This document shows, piece by piece, positions 57,712 through 64,000 of a stretch of 64,000 bases of DNA. How positions within the stretch are numbered: the stretch's first letter is position 1; the number at the start of each line of letters is the position of its first letter. The stretch is taken from the NCBI RefSeq assembly GCF_000970685.1, contig NZ_LAJB01000003.1, positions 248,001 through 312,000 on the forward strand, written 5' to 3'. The notes below the pieces were generated by a model that was not told the DNA's origin, ran no database searches, and saw nothing but the letters and a program-made list of their open reading frames with translations. Position numbers and translations under genes: made by a program. Source of the DNA: Domibacillus indicus. Its GTDB lineage: Bacteria; Bacillota; Bacilli; Bacillales; Domibacillaceae.

Positions 57712-58182
57712 ATGATTCACGTTTTATTTGTCTGCCTCGGCAATATTTGCCGGTCACCTATGGCCGAAGCCATGTTCCGTGATTTAATCGAAAAAGAAAG
57801 CCTGATCGGCCACATCGAGGTGGATTCCGCCGCTACAAGCTCCTGGCATATCGGCTCGCCGCCGCATAAAGGCACACTGGCTAAACTGAAGGAATATAAT
57901 ATTTCTTCCGAAGGGCTGTCAGGGCGCCAGCTGGACGGGGCCGACTTTGAAAAGTTTGATTATATTATTGGCATGGACCGAAGCAATATCGCCAATATCC
58001 GTGAGATGCTCGGCCAGCCCGACCATTCAAAAATTATGCGTTTTCTTGACCTGACGCCTCATCAAAAAGACGTACCGGACCCTTATTACACAGGTGATTT
58101 CCAGGAAACTTACGATCTGGTGAAAGACGGCTGCGAAGCGCTGCTCGAAAGAATCCGCGCTGACCATTCAATTGGCTCATAA
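57712..58182 (+). CDS. Low-molecular-weight protein tyrosine phosphatase
   Basis: This 156-residue phosphatase has the P-loop CLGNICRSP (Cys9) and the acid Asp in DVPDPYYTGDF near residue 120. It resembles B. subtilis YfkJ. Such enzymes remove phosphate from tyrosine and sometimes arginine residues. A GGAGATG site precedes the ATG. It is a single gene with a strong terminator. Confidence 0.92.
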   Translation: MIHVLFVCLGNICRSPMAEAMFRDLIEKESLIGHIEVDSAATSSWHIGSPPHKGTLAKLKEYNISSEGLSGRQLDGADFEKFDYIIGMDRSNIANIREMLGQPDHSKIMRFLDLTPHQKDVPDPYYTGDFQETYDLVKDGCEALLERIRADHSIGS

Positions 58183-58198
58183 AACAGGAATTGAATAC

Positions 58199-58234
58199 AA
58201 AAAGGCTGCCCTCACACAGATGGCAGCCTTTTTT
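58199..58234 (+). terminator. Terminator after the tyrosine phosphatase gene
   Basis: Perfect 12-base stem AAAAAGGCTGCC and complement, eleven-base loop, then T6. Confidence 0.9.
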
Positions 58235-58245
58235 GTGTTATAAGC

Positions 58246-58482
58246 GAAAGCGGTCAACGGCTTCCTGCAGGATTCAGGAAACAAAGCGCGAAACCGCAAA
58301 GCCAGTGATCGTGTACCCAAACCTCGGCTGCCGAAACGAAAGCATGGTCCGGCGCGCCCGATATGGAGGCGTACAGCCGGCATACCCGCTACTGGCACGA
58401 ATGCGGCGCCCGGCTGATTGGCGGCTGCTGCCGCACGAAGCCATCAGATATCCAGACGATTGCTGAATGGGCGAGAGCTTAA
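58246..58482 (+). pseudogene. mmuM: Remnant of homocysteine S-methyltransferase (mmuM)
   Basis: Two frames carry pieces of the C-terminal part of this enzyme. One reads RIQETKRETAKPVIVYPNLG; about 58335 the homology passes to another frame reading TKAWSGAPDMEAYS, then HECGARLIGGCCRTK and EWARA before TAA at 58480-58482. The zinc Cys pair GGCC is present. No start codon, ribosome binding site or N-terminal part exists, and the two-thirds upstream are gone. It is a decayed gene of methionine recycling. Confidence 0.8.
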
Positions 58483-58527
58483 TAGAAAAGCGTTCAGGGA
58501 AGCTGTTTCCTTGAACGCTTTTCTATT
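58481..58527. terminator. Long-stem terminator between the mmuM remnant and the histidine phosphatase gene
   Basis: Perfect 16-base stem AATAGAAAAGCGTTCA and complement, with more pairing (GGAA/TTCC) inside. It serves the minus-strand phosphatase and perhaps once ended mmuM. Confidence 0.75.
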
Positions 58528-58542
58528 ACATATGGCAGCCTT

Positions 58543-59160
58543 TTATCCTTCAAACGTATCTTTTATATTTTGTAAATGCGGCGTTTCGTTGATAGACACG
58601 ATCGTCAGTTTGTCTCCATCCCACGCTAAACGGGTAATCGACGTGTTGTCGATTTTTCCGTTTCCTGTGCCAGCCTGGCCGTTCGACAGTTTATGGAGTA
58701 GCGCATTTACAGCCCCGCCGTGTGTGACTACCAGTGCCGGTGCCCCGTTTGTTTCCTTAGAGATCGACGTAAGCACTTTAACCATCCGCTCCTGCATTTC
58801 TTCAAGAGATTCCATTCCATGCGTCATCGTCAAACCAAAATTTTCTGCATAATTCGGCACGTTCTGGATAATTTCCGCCAGCAGCTGTCCCTGCAGCTCG
58901 CCGTAAAACCGTTCACGGAGCAGCCGGCTTGCGGTAATTGTTTCCACCGGCATCCAGGCAGTCGCACGCTTGGCGGTTTGAAAGGCTCGGTCCAGGTCAC
59001 TGGAAAAAACATAGTCAAAAGAAATGCCCTGCTTTTCAAAATACGCCCCAAGCAATGCTGCCTGCTTGCGCCCTTCCTCGCTCAGCCCGATATCCATCTG
59101 GCCCTGGAGGCGTCCGAGCGCATTCCATTCCGATTCTCCGTGCCGGACAAGGTAAATCAT
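58543..59160 (-). CDS. Histidine phosphatase family protein (phosphoglycerate mutase-like)
   Basis: This 205-residue protein has the catalytic His in LVRHGESEWN (residue 7), an Arg in SSDLDRAFQTA near 57, a Glu in LRERFYGELQG near 83 and the second His in VVTHGGAVN near 147. It is of the PhoE/GpmB/CobC-like class of broad phosphatases; the substrate is not evident. An AAGGAG site precedes the ATG. Confidence 0.88.
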   Translation of the reverse strand: MIYLVRHGESEWNALGRLQGQMDIGLSEEGRKQAALLGAYFEKQGISFDYVFSSDLDRAFQTAKRATAWMPVETITASRLLRERFYGELQGQLLAEIIQNVPNYAENFGLTMTHGMESLEEMQERMVKVLTSISKETNGAPALVVTHGGAVNALLHKLSNGQAGTGNGKIDNTSITRLAWDGDKLTIVSINETPHLQNIKDTFEG

Positions 59161-59205
59161 ATTGAAAAACTCCTTTTTTCAAAAAGCATACCATATGATG
59201 CCTCA

Positions 59206-60576
59206 CTAAATCACCGGAGGACTGACATTTTCGGATAGCCACTTTCCGCTCTGGCCTTCAACCGGTCCCGCTTCTTTCGTAAACACTTCTTTTCCGCGAA
59301 CATATACAGCCTGGACGGAAGCTGGAAAGCTCTCGTCCATATACACACTGACCGGATGCTTCGCATAGAAATTTTCCGGTGTTACCCTATGAGGCTGATT
59401 CAGTGATAAAATCGCCAGATCGGCATCCATTCCCGGCTCAATCCGCCCTTTCCGGTGCGCCAGTCCGAACCGCTCCGCCGGCTTTTCCGCAGTCCATTTT
59501 ACGGCTTCGGTCAGCGGAATTTCTTCTTCCTGCGCAAAGCGAAGCGCCGCCAGAAGGGTCATCCCCCCGCCGCTGATTCCGCCCCACGCATCCAAAACGT
59601 TCCCTTTTTTCATTTCTTTCAGGTCGGGTGTGCAGGGTGAATGGTCCGAGGCCAAAAAGTCAATTCTGCCCAGTTCCATGGCTTTCCGGAGCTTTTCCTG
59701 ATCCGGCTTTTCCCGGAGCGGCGGGGCACATTTTGCCACTGCCCCTTTTTCTTTTAATGTTTCATGTGAAAACAATAAATAATGCGGGCATGTCTCAAGC
59801 GTCACGTTGATCCCGGCGGCACGCGCGTCTTGAATCACCGCCACAGCTTCCGCACTGCTGATATGAACAAAATGAAGCGGGCAGCCGGTCAGCGCCGCAT
59901 AATAAAGCGCCCGTTCCACCGCTTCCACTTCCACCGAAACCGGCCGGGTCGACAGATAGTCGTCTGCTCCTACACGTCCGGCAAGCCGCTTTTGTTCTGC
60001 CAGGAAGGTTGTCACCGGGCCGCTTTCCGCATGCAGCGCCAGCACCTTGCCCGTTTCCGCAATCCGCTTCATCCCTTCCAGCAGATCCAAATCACCGACC
60101 GCTTCAAATTCCGGATTGCCGGACGGCGACATAAACGCTTTAAACGCCATGGCACCCGCTTTCGCCAGGCTGTCAAGCTCCCGCAAGTTCCCGGGCACAA
60201 GCCCGCCCCAGAGCGCAAAGTCAACAATGGATTTTCCCTCGCCAACCCTCGCTTTTTGAAGAAGTGCTGCTTCATCTACCGTTGATGGAATTCCATTGAG
60301 CGGCATATCCGCAAACGTGGTAATACCGCCTGATGCAAGCATTCGTGAACCGGTCCGGAACCCCTCCCACTCCGCACGGCCCGGCTCGCTGAAATGAACA
60401 TGGATATCCACCGCACCTGGAAACACGTGCAGTCCCGATGCATCGATCTCTTTTTCCGCACTTACTCCGATAGATGCCGATACTTCTTTTATCACACCGT
60501 TCCGCACACCAATATCGGCTTTTCGTTCTGCATGGGAAGTAACAACCGTGCCATTTCGAATAATGAAATCATACAT
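59206..60576 (-). CDS. allB: AllB/PucH-type allantoinase
   Basis: This 456-residue cyclic amidohydrolase has the metal motif DIHVHFSEPG near residue 60, a Lys likely carboxylated in AFKAFMSPSG near 145, His in LHAESG near 183 and HFVHISS near 240, and Asp in ASDHSPCTPD near 313. The pattern fits allantoinase, which opens allantoin to allantoate, better than dihydroorotase or hydantoinase. No other purine-degradation gene is adjacent. The ATG at 60576 lies seven bases after GGAGG; two earlier ATGs are too close. Confidence 0.85.
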   Translation of the reverse strand: MYDFIIRNGTVVTSHAERKADIGVRNGVIKEVSASIGVSAEKEIDASGLHVFPGAVDIHVHFSEPGRAEWEGFRTGSRMLASGGITTFADMPLNGIPSTVDEAALLQKARVGEGKSIVDFALWGGLVPGNLRELDSLAKAGAMAFKAFMSPSGNPEFEAVGDLDLLEGMKRIAETGKVLALHAESGPVTTFLAEQKRLAGRVGADDYLSTRPVSVEVEAVERALYYAALTGCPLHFVHISSAEAVAVIQDARAAGINVTLETCPHYLLFSHETLKEKGAVAKCAPPLREKPDQEKLRKAMELGRIDFLASDHSPCTPDLKEMKKGNVLDAWGGISGGGMTLLAALRFAQEEEIPLTEAVKWTAEKPAERFGLAHRKGRIEPGMDADLAILSLNQPHRVTPENFYAKHPVSVYMDESFPASVQAVYVRGKEVFTKEAGPVEGQSGKWLSENVSPPVI

Positions 60577-60627
60577 GTCCATTCCTCCATCCACTTATGT
60601 AACTATTCATTACATTCAATTAAAAGA

Positions 60628-60656
60628 AGTATAATCGGTAAATAAAGGAATGTCAT
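60628..60656 (-). promoter_or_regulatory. Sigma-A-like promoter of allB
   Basis: Minus strand ATGACA, 17 bases, TATACT: five of six matches in each box. It lies about 50 bases before allB. Confidence 0.65.
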
Positions 60657-60682
60657 TGTGTATAATCACTAAAAATGCAATA

Positions 60683-60711
60683 GAAAAAGAGCCCTGAACG
60701 GACTCTTTTCT
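60683..60711 (-). terminator. Weak terminator after the DoxX gene
   Basis: AAAAGAG/CTCTTTT stem with a partly paired GGCC-type interior and T tail on the minus strand, two bases past the stop. Confidence 0.6.
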
Positions 60712-60713
60712 CA

Positions 60714-61214
60714 TTAAGCACTTTTCGGTATGTGCTTACGTGGATGATTGTTCTTCCACTCGTTCATTTTTTTCGCCAGCACCGGAAGTAAGAACCGGTC
60801 TCCGCCGTAATACATCGCTCCTTTAGCCGCAAACAGCAGAACTACCGCTGCTAGAAGCAATGTCGGGTTTGTGCTGACTGTGCCGGCCCATAAGAAGTTC
60901 AGGTTCATAAACGCTCCGGCGATAAGTGCCGGCACTGTGAATACCCCGGCGATCAGCGCAATTCCGACAAGCAATTCACCCCACGGAACAAGGACATTAA
61001 TGATACTTACATTTGGCAGCGCCGCATTTTCCAAAAAGCCTGCATACCACCCGCTGACCGCCGGCATATCGCCGGATGCTTTTTCAATCGCTCCGTATAA
61101 GAAGCCTGATGCATCAAACCCGTCCGCCACCTTATGCCAGCCCGCCTGAATCCATTGAACACCGAGCCATACCCGAAGCACAGTCCATACCGCCGCCATC
61201 ATTTTGCTGTTCAT
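60714..61214 (-). CDS. DoxX-family membrane protein
   Basis: This 166-residue protein has four helices (about 8-28, 62-82, 88-108, 115-135) and the DoxX block LRVWLGVQWIQAGWHKV near residue 14. VPWGELLVGIALIAG is also typical. Relatives act in thiosulfate oxidation or as quinone-linked oxidoreductase subunits. The ATG at 61214 follows AAAGGAGTG. Two Rex-type operators upstream suggest control by the NADH/NAD ratio. Confidence 0.8.
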   Translation of the reverse strand: MNSKMMAAVWTVLRVWLGVQWIQAGWHKVADGFDASGFLYGAIEKASGDMPAVSGWYAGFLENAALPNVSIINVLVPWGELLVGIALIAGVFTVPALIAGAFMNLNFLWAGTVSTNPTLLLAAVVLLFAAKGAMYYGGDRFLLPVLAKKMNEWKNNHPRKHIPKSA

Positions 61215-61234
61215 TTCGAACACTCCTTTGATTT

Positions 61235-61252
61235 TTGTGAACCACTTCACTT
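61235..61252 (-). promoter_or_regulatory. Rex-type operator 1 upstream of the DoxX gene
   Basis: TTGTGAA-CCAC-TTCACTT matches the Rex consensus TTGTGAA-N4-TTCACAA except the last two bases. It lies just before the ribosome binding site. Confidence 0.55.
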
Positions 61253-61274
61253 CAAATCATTTACTGAACTCCAT

Positions 61275-61292
61275 TTGTGAAATAATTCACAT
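61275..61292 (-). promoter_or_regulatory. Rex-type operator 2, overlapping the DoxX start of transcription
   Basis: TTGTGAA-ATAA-TTCACAT matches the Rex consensus at all but the last base. It lies about 16 bases downstream of the -10 box at 61308-61313, so it probably covers the transcription start. Confidence 0.7.
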
Positions 61293-61307
61293 TTAATTTA
61301 TACTCTT

Positions 61308-61336
61308 ATCATACACTGATTTCTTCGAATTGACTA
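61308..61336 (-). promoter_or_regulatory. Sigma-A-like promoter of the DoxX gene
   Basis: Minus strand TAGTCA, 17 bases, TATGAT (five of six -10 matches). Confidence 0.5.
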
Positions 61337-61420
61337 CACTTTGCTCAACATTTCACAAATAGTTCAAAAATGAATAAATAGGGTAAGGGTAAAGGAAAGA
61401 AACGAATGAAAGGAGCCATC

Positions 61421-62080
61421 ATGGATACCATTCTTTTTAGCTTATTTGCTCTCGCTTATTTTGTTTTATTTATACTTGCCATTCGGCTATTCCAAAATCA
61501 GCGCATCCCGAGTGCCTTATTCCTGCTTCCGGTAATCGCGGGGTTAGTTTACGATAACAGCATCCTGGCAGCCGGCCGTTTTATCGGAGAAGGTCCGCTT
61601 TTAGAAAACCTTAATTATGCCCGCTTCTGGCTGCATACTTTGTTCACGCCGCTCCTTGTGTTATATGCCTGGGTGACATTAAAGCAGGCCCGTGTTCACT
61701 GGGCGCAGCAGTCATGGTGTCACCTGACTGCTTTCCTGCTTACACTCGCTCTTATTCTGCTGGAGCTTTTCACTGAAGTTTTCGGTCTGACACTTGAGCC
61801 AGAACGGGAATATGGCGTGCTGAGCTACAGCAGTGCCGAGCCTCAAAGCGGGCCTCCGATCATGGTATTGGTTGTTTCCGCTGTGCTGCTTGCTGCGTCG
61901 GTTGTGATCTGGCGGAAGCAGAAATGGATCTGGTTTTTTGTTGGCTCGCTTGTGATGATTATAGGAAGTGCGGTGCAGCTTCCTGTGGAGAGCGGAGCGG
62001 TGACAAATCTTTTTGAACTGTTTTTGCTTGTTTCATTGCTAGTGACAGCTGTATTTCAAGGAACAAGAGTGAAAAAATAA
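61421..62080 (+). CDS. Uncharacterised seven-helix membrane protein
   Basis: This 219-residue protein is almost wholly membrane: helices near 2-24, 30-52, 68-90, 104-124, 146-166, 172-192 and 196-216. A conserved-looking segment NYARFWLHTLFTPLL lies in the third helix. An acidic/polar loop (EPEREYGVLSYSSAEPQSG) follows the fourth. I do not recognise the family. The ATG at 61421 lies five bases after AAAGGAG; the ATG at 61406 is an alternative. It is a single gene, divergent from the Rex-site DoxX gene. Confidence 0.75.
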   Translation: MDTILFSLFALAYFVLFILAIRLFQNQRIPSALFLLPVIAGLVYDNSILAAGRFIGEGPLLENLNYARFWLHTLFTPLLVLYAWVTLKQARVHWAQQSWCHLTAFLLTLALILLELFTEVFGLTLEPEREYGVLSYSSAEPQSGPPIMVLVVSAVLLAASVVIWRKQKWIWFFVGSLVMIIGSAVQLPVESGAVTNLFELFLLVSLLVTAVFQGTRVKK

Positions 62081-62120
62081 AAGGACAAGACCACTTCAAA
62101 CAAATAGCGGTCTTGTCCTT
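62081..62120. terminator. Strong bidirectional terminator
   Basis: Perfect 12-base stem AAGGACAAGACC and complement, 16-base loop. The minus-strand tail TTTTATTTTTTC suits the flagellin remnant that ends 16 bases away. Confidence 0.85.
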
Positions 62121-62135
62121 ATTCAGCCAGTTAAT

Positions 62136-62400
62136 TTACGTTTGCAATAATTTTAATACCTGCTCTCTTGACTGCCTGCCCTATAATGCCATTGCCTGCT
62201 GCGCTTGAGTAAGAATTTGCAGACGCGTCATATTCATAACTTCCTTGGCCATATCCACACAACCCTCGCATACTGGTCAAAGTAATGCATGATAAACTTG
62301 ACGGTCCCCCGTTTCCCAACTGTCGGGCACATGTCCAGCAGCACTGGCTGAGAGCGGAGAGTGAAATGGACAGATTGGTGTAAGTAATTGCGATAAACCG
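62136..62400 (-). pseudogene. hag: C-terminal remnant of a flagellin (hag) gene
   Basis: On the minus strand from 62255, one frame reads DMAKEVMNMTRLQILTQA then QQAMAL, a clear flagellin C-terminal helix. A TAG at 62181-62183 interrupts it where Gln is expected. The same frame goes on as GRQSREQVLKLLQT to TAA at 62136-62138, the usual flagellin end. Upstream of 62255 homology fades and frames are broken, so the 5' limit is a guess. A strong terminator follows. The 90-residue open frame over this stretch is an artefact in another frame. Confidence 0.75.
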
Positions 62401-62591
62401 CATGAACTGGAGCGTAAATTTAAGCTTTCCCTCTCAGCAAACAACGAAAAAAGCGCATGAAGTATTCGGAATTCTTAGCCAGCATTTTTATAACTTCCAT
62501 ACTAAATTTCAACTTTGACCTTAAAACGAAGATTTTAGCATTGTGTCTCTTATATGCTCAGCCTATTATTAAGACTTTTATGCTATATACA

Positions 62592-63278
62592 TTAGTTTCT
62601 GTTTATCATAAACTCACAGAGCAAAAAATCTTCATCTGTGTCAATATCAAAAGAACGCTGCTTCGGCATGAGATATGCTGTTGTCTCATCAGTTAAAAAA
62701 GATTTTGTTTTGATTAACCAGTCTGTTTCCGCTACATAGACAGCTCCGTTTAAGACATAAACAGCCGACAAGTCTTGTCTTCTTACAGCCGGATTTTCTT
62801 GCGGAATCAGCGGCCTCATTTGATTATCGTCTGTCGTGGTATACATCCAGAAAGGAGACTTATCCGGCTCCGTTACACTAACACAAACTGATGCTTCATT
62901 TATGATCATCGTTTCAATACAACGGTCGATATCTTCTGTTGTCCGGAGCGGGGATGTCGGCTGTAGCAGCATAACGATGTCATAGCCTGCTAATTCAGAC
63001 AGCGCGTGAAGAATCGGTTCAATACCCGGCGTATCATCTTGTGCTAAAGCAGCGGGACGTACAAACGGTACTTCACACTCATATTGCCTTGCAATCTCGA
63101 TAATTTCTTCATCATCTGAAGATATGATACAGCGGTCGATATAGACTGACTGTTTCGCTGCTTCTATTGTCCATGCAATCAGCGGCTTGCCAGCCAACTC
63201 ACGGATATTTTTGCGTGGGACTCCTTTAGAGCCTCCACGTGCCGGAATGATTGCCAGTATCTTTTTGTTTTCAATCAT
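62592..63278 (-). CDS. Acylneuraminate (nonulosonic acid) cytidylyltransferase
   Basis: This 228-residue CMP-sugar synthetase has the family start IIPARGGSKGVPRKN, LLQPTSPLRT near residue 103 and the C-terminal DIDTDEDF motif. It activates a nonulosonic acid with CTP: legionaminic, pseudaminic or sialic acid. The preceding gene is a PtmE-like nucleotidyltransferase, which favours CMP-legionaminic acid (PtmB/LegF). The start overlaps that gene by ATGA with GGAG seven bases upstream. It is the last gene of the sugar locus. Confidence 0.88.
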   Translation of the reverse strand: MIENKKILAIIPARGGSKGVPRKNIRELAGKPLIAWTIEAAKQSVYIDRCIISSDDEEIIEIARQYECEVPFVRPAALAQDDTPGIEPILHALSELAGYDIVMLLQPTSPLRTTEDIDRCIETMIINEASVCVSVTEPDKSPFWMYTTTDDNQMRPLIPQENPAVRRQDLSAVYVLNGAVYVAETDWLIKTKSFLTDETTAYLMPKQRSFDIDTDEDFLLCEFMINRN

Positions 63279-64000
63279 AAAAATACTCCTCTAAAATCAC
63301 CATTCGCTTTTTCATAATCGGCTATACGACCAATATCAAGCCAATACTCTCTCAAAGGAAACGCAGCTGCTTTTTCTGTTTCCATTACTTTTTTGAACAA
63401 ATCCGGCATATCAAAAAATTCACCTGCCGGCACATGATTTAGCGTATCTGGATTTAGCATATAAATGCCCGCATTGACAAAACTTTTGTGAACTGGTTTT
63501 TCGACAATAGAAAGCAGCTTGCGATGATCTGTTTCAATAACCCCATATGGAATTTGGTATTCGTATTCTCTCACGCACATTGTTGCCTGAGCGTTCGATT
63601 CAAGATGAAAATCAAGCAGCTGTTCAAAATTAATTTTCGTCAAAAGGTCGCCGTTCATCACAAAAAAAGGTACTTTCGGTTTCTCTTTCAATAGTGAAAG
63701 AGCACCTGCTGTACCAAGACGTTTCGTCTCTTCCACATATGTAATGTTAACTCCTAGAGCTGTACCCTCTTGAAAATAATCTTGAATCAATTCTTTCTTA
63801 TAATTGACACATAAAATAAAGTTAGAAAAACCGAAGTTTTTGAAGCTTTCAATAATCGTTTCCAAAATCGGCTTGTCACCGACTTTTAACATTGGTTTTG
63901 GAATATTATCCGTTAACGGACGTAGTCTGGTTCCAAGCCCGCCTGCCATTAAGATGACAACATTTTCTTTCTGTAGTGCCTGATCAACATCATCACTAAA
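63275..64000 (-). CDS. PtmE/LegG-like sugar-1-phosphate nucleotidyltransferase (cut by window edge)
   Basis: The visible 241 residues hold a nucleotidyltransferase domain: LMAGGLGTRLRPLT with the glycine-rich loop, KPMLKVGDKPILE, VMNGDLLT (metal Asp) and the late DIGRIADYEKAN. The frame stays open upstream of the internal ATG at 63949 through SDDVDQALQKEN to the end of the window, so the real gene is longer. PtmE of Campylobacter has two CBS domains there and makes GDP-glucosamine for legionaminic acid. That identity is inference from domain order and the next gene. Confidence 0.8.
   Translation of the reverse strand, partial: FSDDVDQALQKENVVILMAGGLGTRLRPLTDNIPKPMLKVGDKPILETIIESFKNFGFSNFILCVNYKKELIQDYFQEGTALGVNITYVEETKRLGTAGALSLLKEKPKVPFFVMNGDLLTKINFEQLLDFHLESNAQATMCVREYEYQIPYGVIETDHRKLLSIVEKPVHKSFVNAGIYMLNPDTLNHVPAGEFFDMPDLFKKVMETEKAAAFPLREYWLDIGRIADYEKANGDFRGVFL

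Noticed and set aside
62131-62403. 90-residue minus-strand open reading frame
   Set aside because: The flagellin C-terminal homology lies in another frame of the same strand, there is no ribosome binding site, and the composition is not protein-like. It is best read as a pseudogene region.
62457-62696. Plus-strand 79-residue reading frame
   Set aside because: It lies mostly antisense to the cytidylyltransferase and in AT-rich spacer, with no ribosome binding site.
1-64000. tRNA, rRNA, CRISPR array, transposase or prophage
   Set aside because: None was recognised on reading through both strands; the three palindromic repeats lack the regular spacing of a CRISPR and encode no transposase.

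Overview
The window looks like chromosomal DNA of an endospore-forming, flagellated, respiring member of the Bacillaceae. Gene content and order follow the region of the Bacillus subtilis chromosome that runs his operon - yvoF-ppaX-yvoD-lgt-hprK - yvl - uvrAB-csbA - minJ - ftsEX-cccB - prfB-secA - hpf - fliTSD-flaG, and strong GGAGG-type ribosome binding sites precede most genes. The genus cannot be fixed from sequence alone. No rRNA, tRNA, CRISPR array, transposase or phage genes were seen. Most genes lie on the minus strand.

Layout. 1-5293: histidine operon hisZGDBHAF with its promoter; hisF is cut by the window edge. 5363-12414: a DUF4003 gene, an SLC13 dicarboxylate transporter with a catabolite (cre) site, its likely two-component system, and cstA. 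12415-18090: a gene-poor stretch with duplicated terminators, then the overlapping lgt-yvoD-ppaX-yvoF genes behind hprK, a divergent amidase, and yvlBD. 19380-24657: uvrBA and csbA. 24722-30409: an HD hydrolase, the small proteins YhfH and YjcZ, a STAS-domain sensor protein, minJ, a cystathionine enzyme and a ResA-like thioredoxin. 30489-34153: ftsEX with a LytM hydrolase, and cccB. 34231-38141: a spoVA2-type spore operon behind a sigma-G-like promoter, and lytH. 38227-43756: prfB with its programmed frameshift, secA, a SEC-C protein, and hpf behind overlapping sigma-B and sigma-H promoters. 43788-48110: a flagellin paralogue and a FliS paralogue inserted ahead of fliT-fliS-fliD-flaG. 48177-53188: a ring-cleaving dioxygenase, tspO, and recQ overlapping an Fe-S nuclease. 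53277-57562: putBCP proline catabolism. 57683-62120: phosphatases, a decayed homocysteine methyltransferase, allantoinase, a DoxX protein with Rex-type operators, and an unknown membrane protein. 62136-64000: a broken flagellin fragment beside the end of a nonulosonic (probably legionaminic) acid locus.

How genes work together. HprK, PpaX and two cre-like sites give a view of carbon catabolite control. FtsE, FtsX, the M23 hydrolase and MinJ link division and wall growth. SpoVAC/SpoVAD with DUF1657 and DUF421 proteins, LytH, YjcZ and YhfH belong to spore biology. FliD, FliS, FliT, FlaG, the flagellin paralogue and the sugar genes belong to the flagellum.

The least explained items are: the spoVA operon without spoVAEb; the divergent flagellin/FliS module with its own sigma-D-type promoter; a palindromic intergenic repeat in three places; a 29-bp-stem hairpin between putC and putP; and the recQ-nuclease pair.
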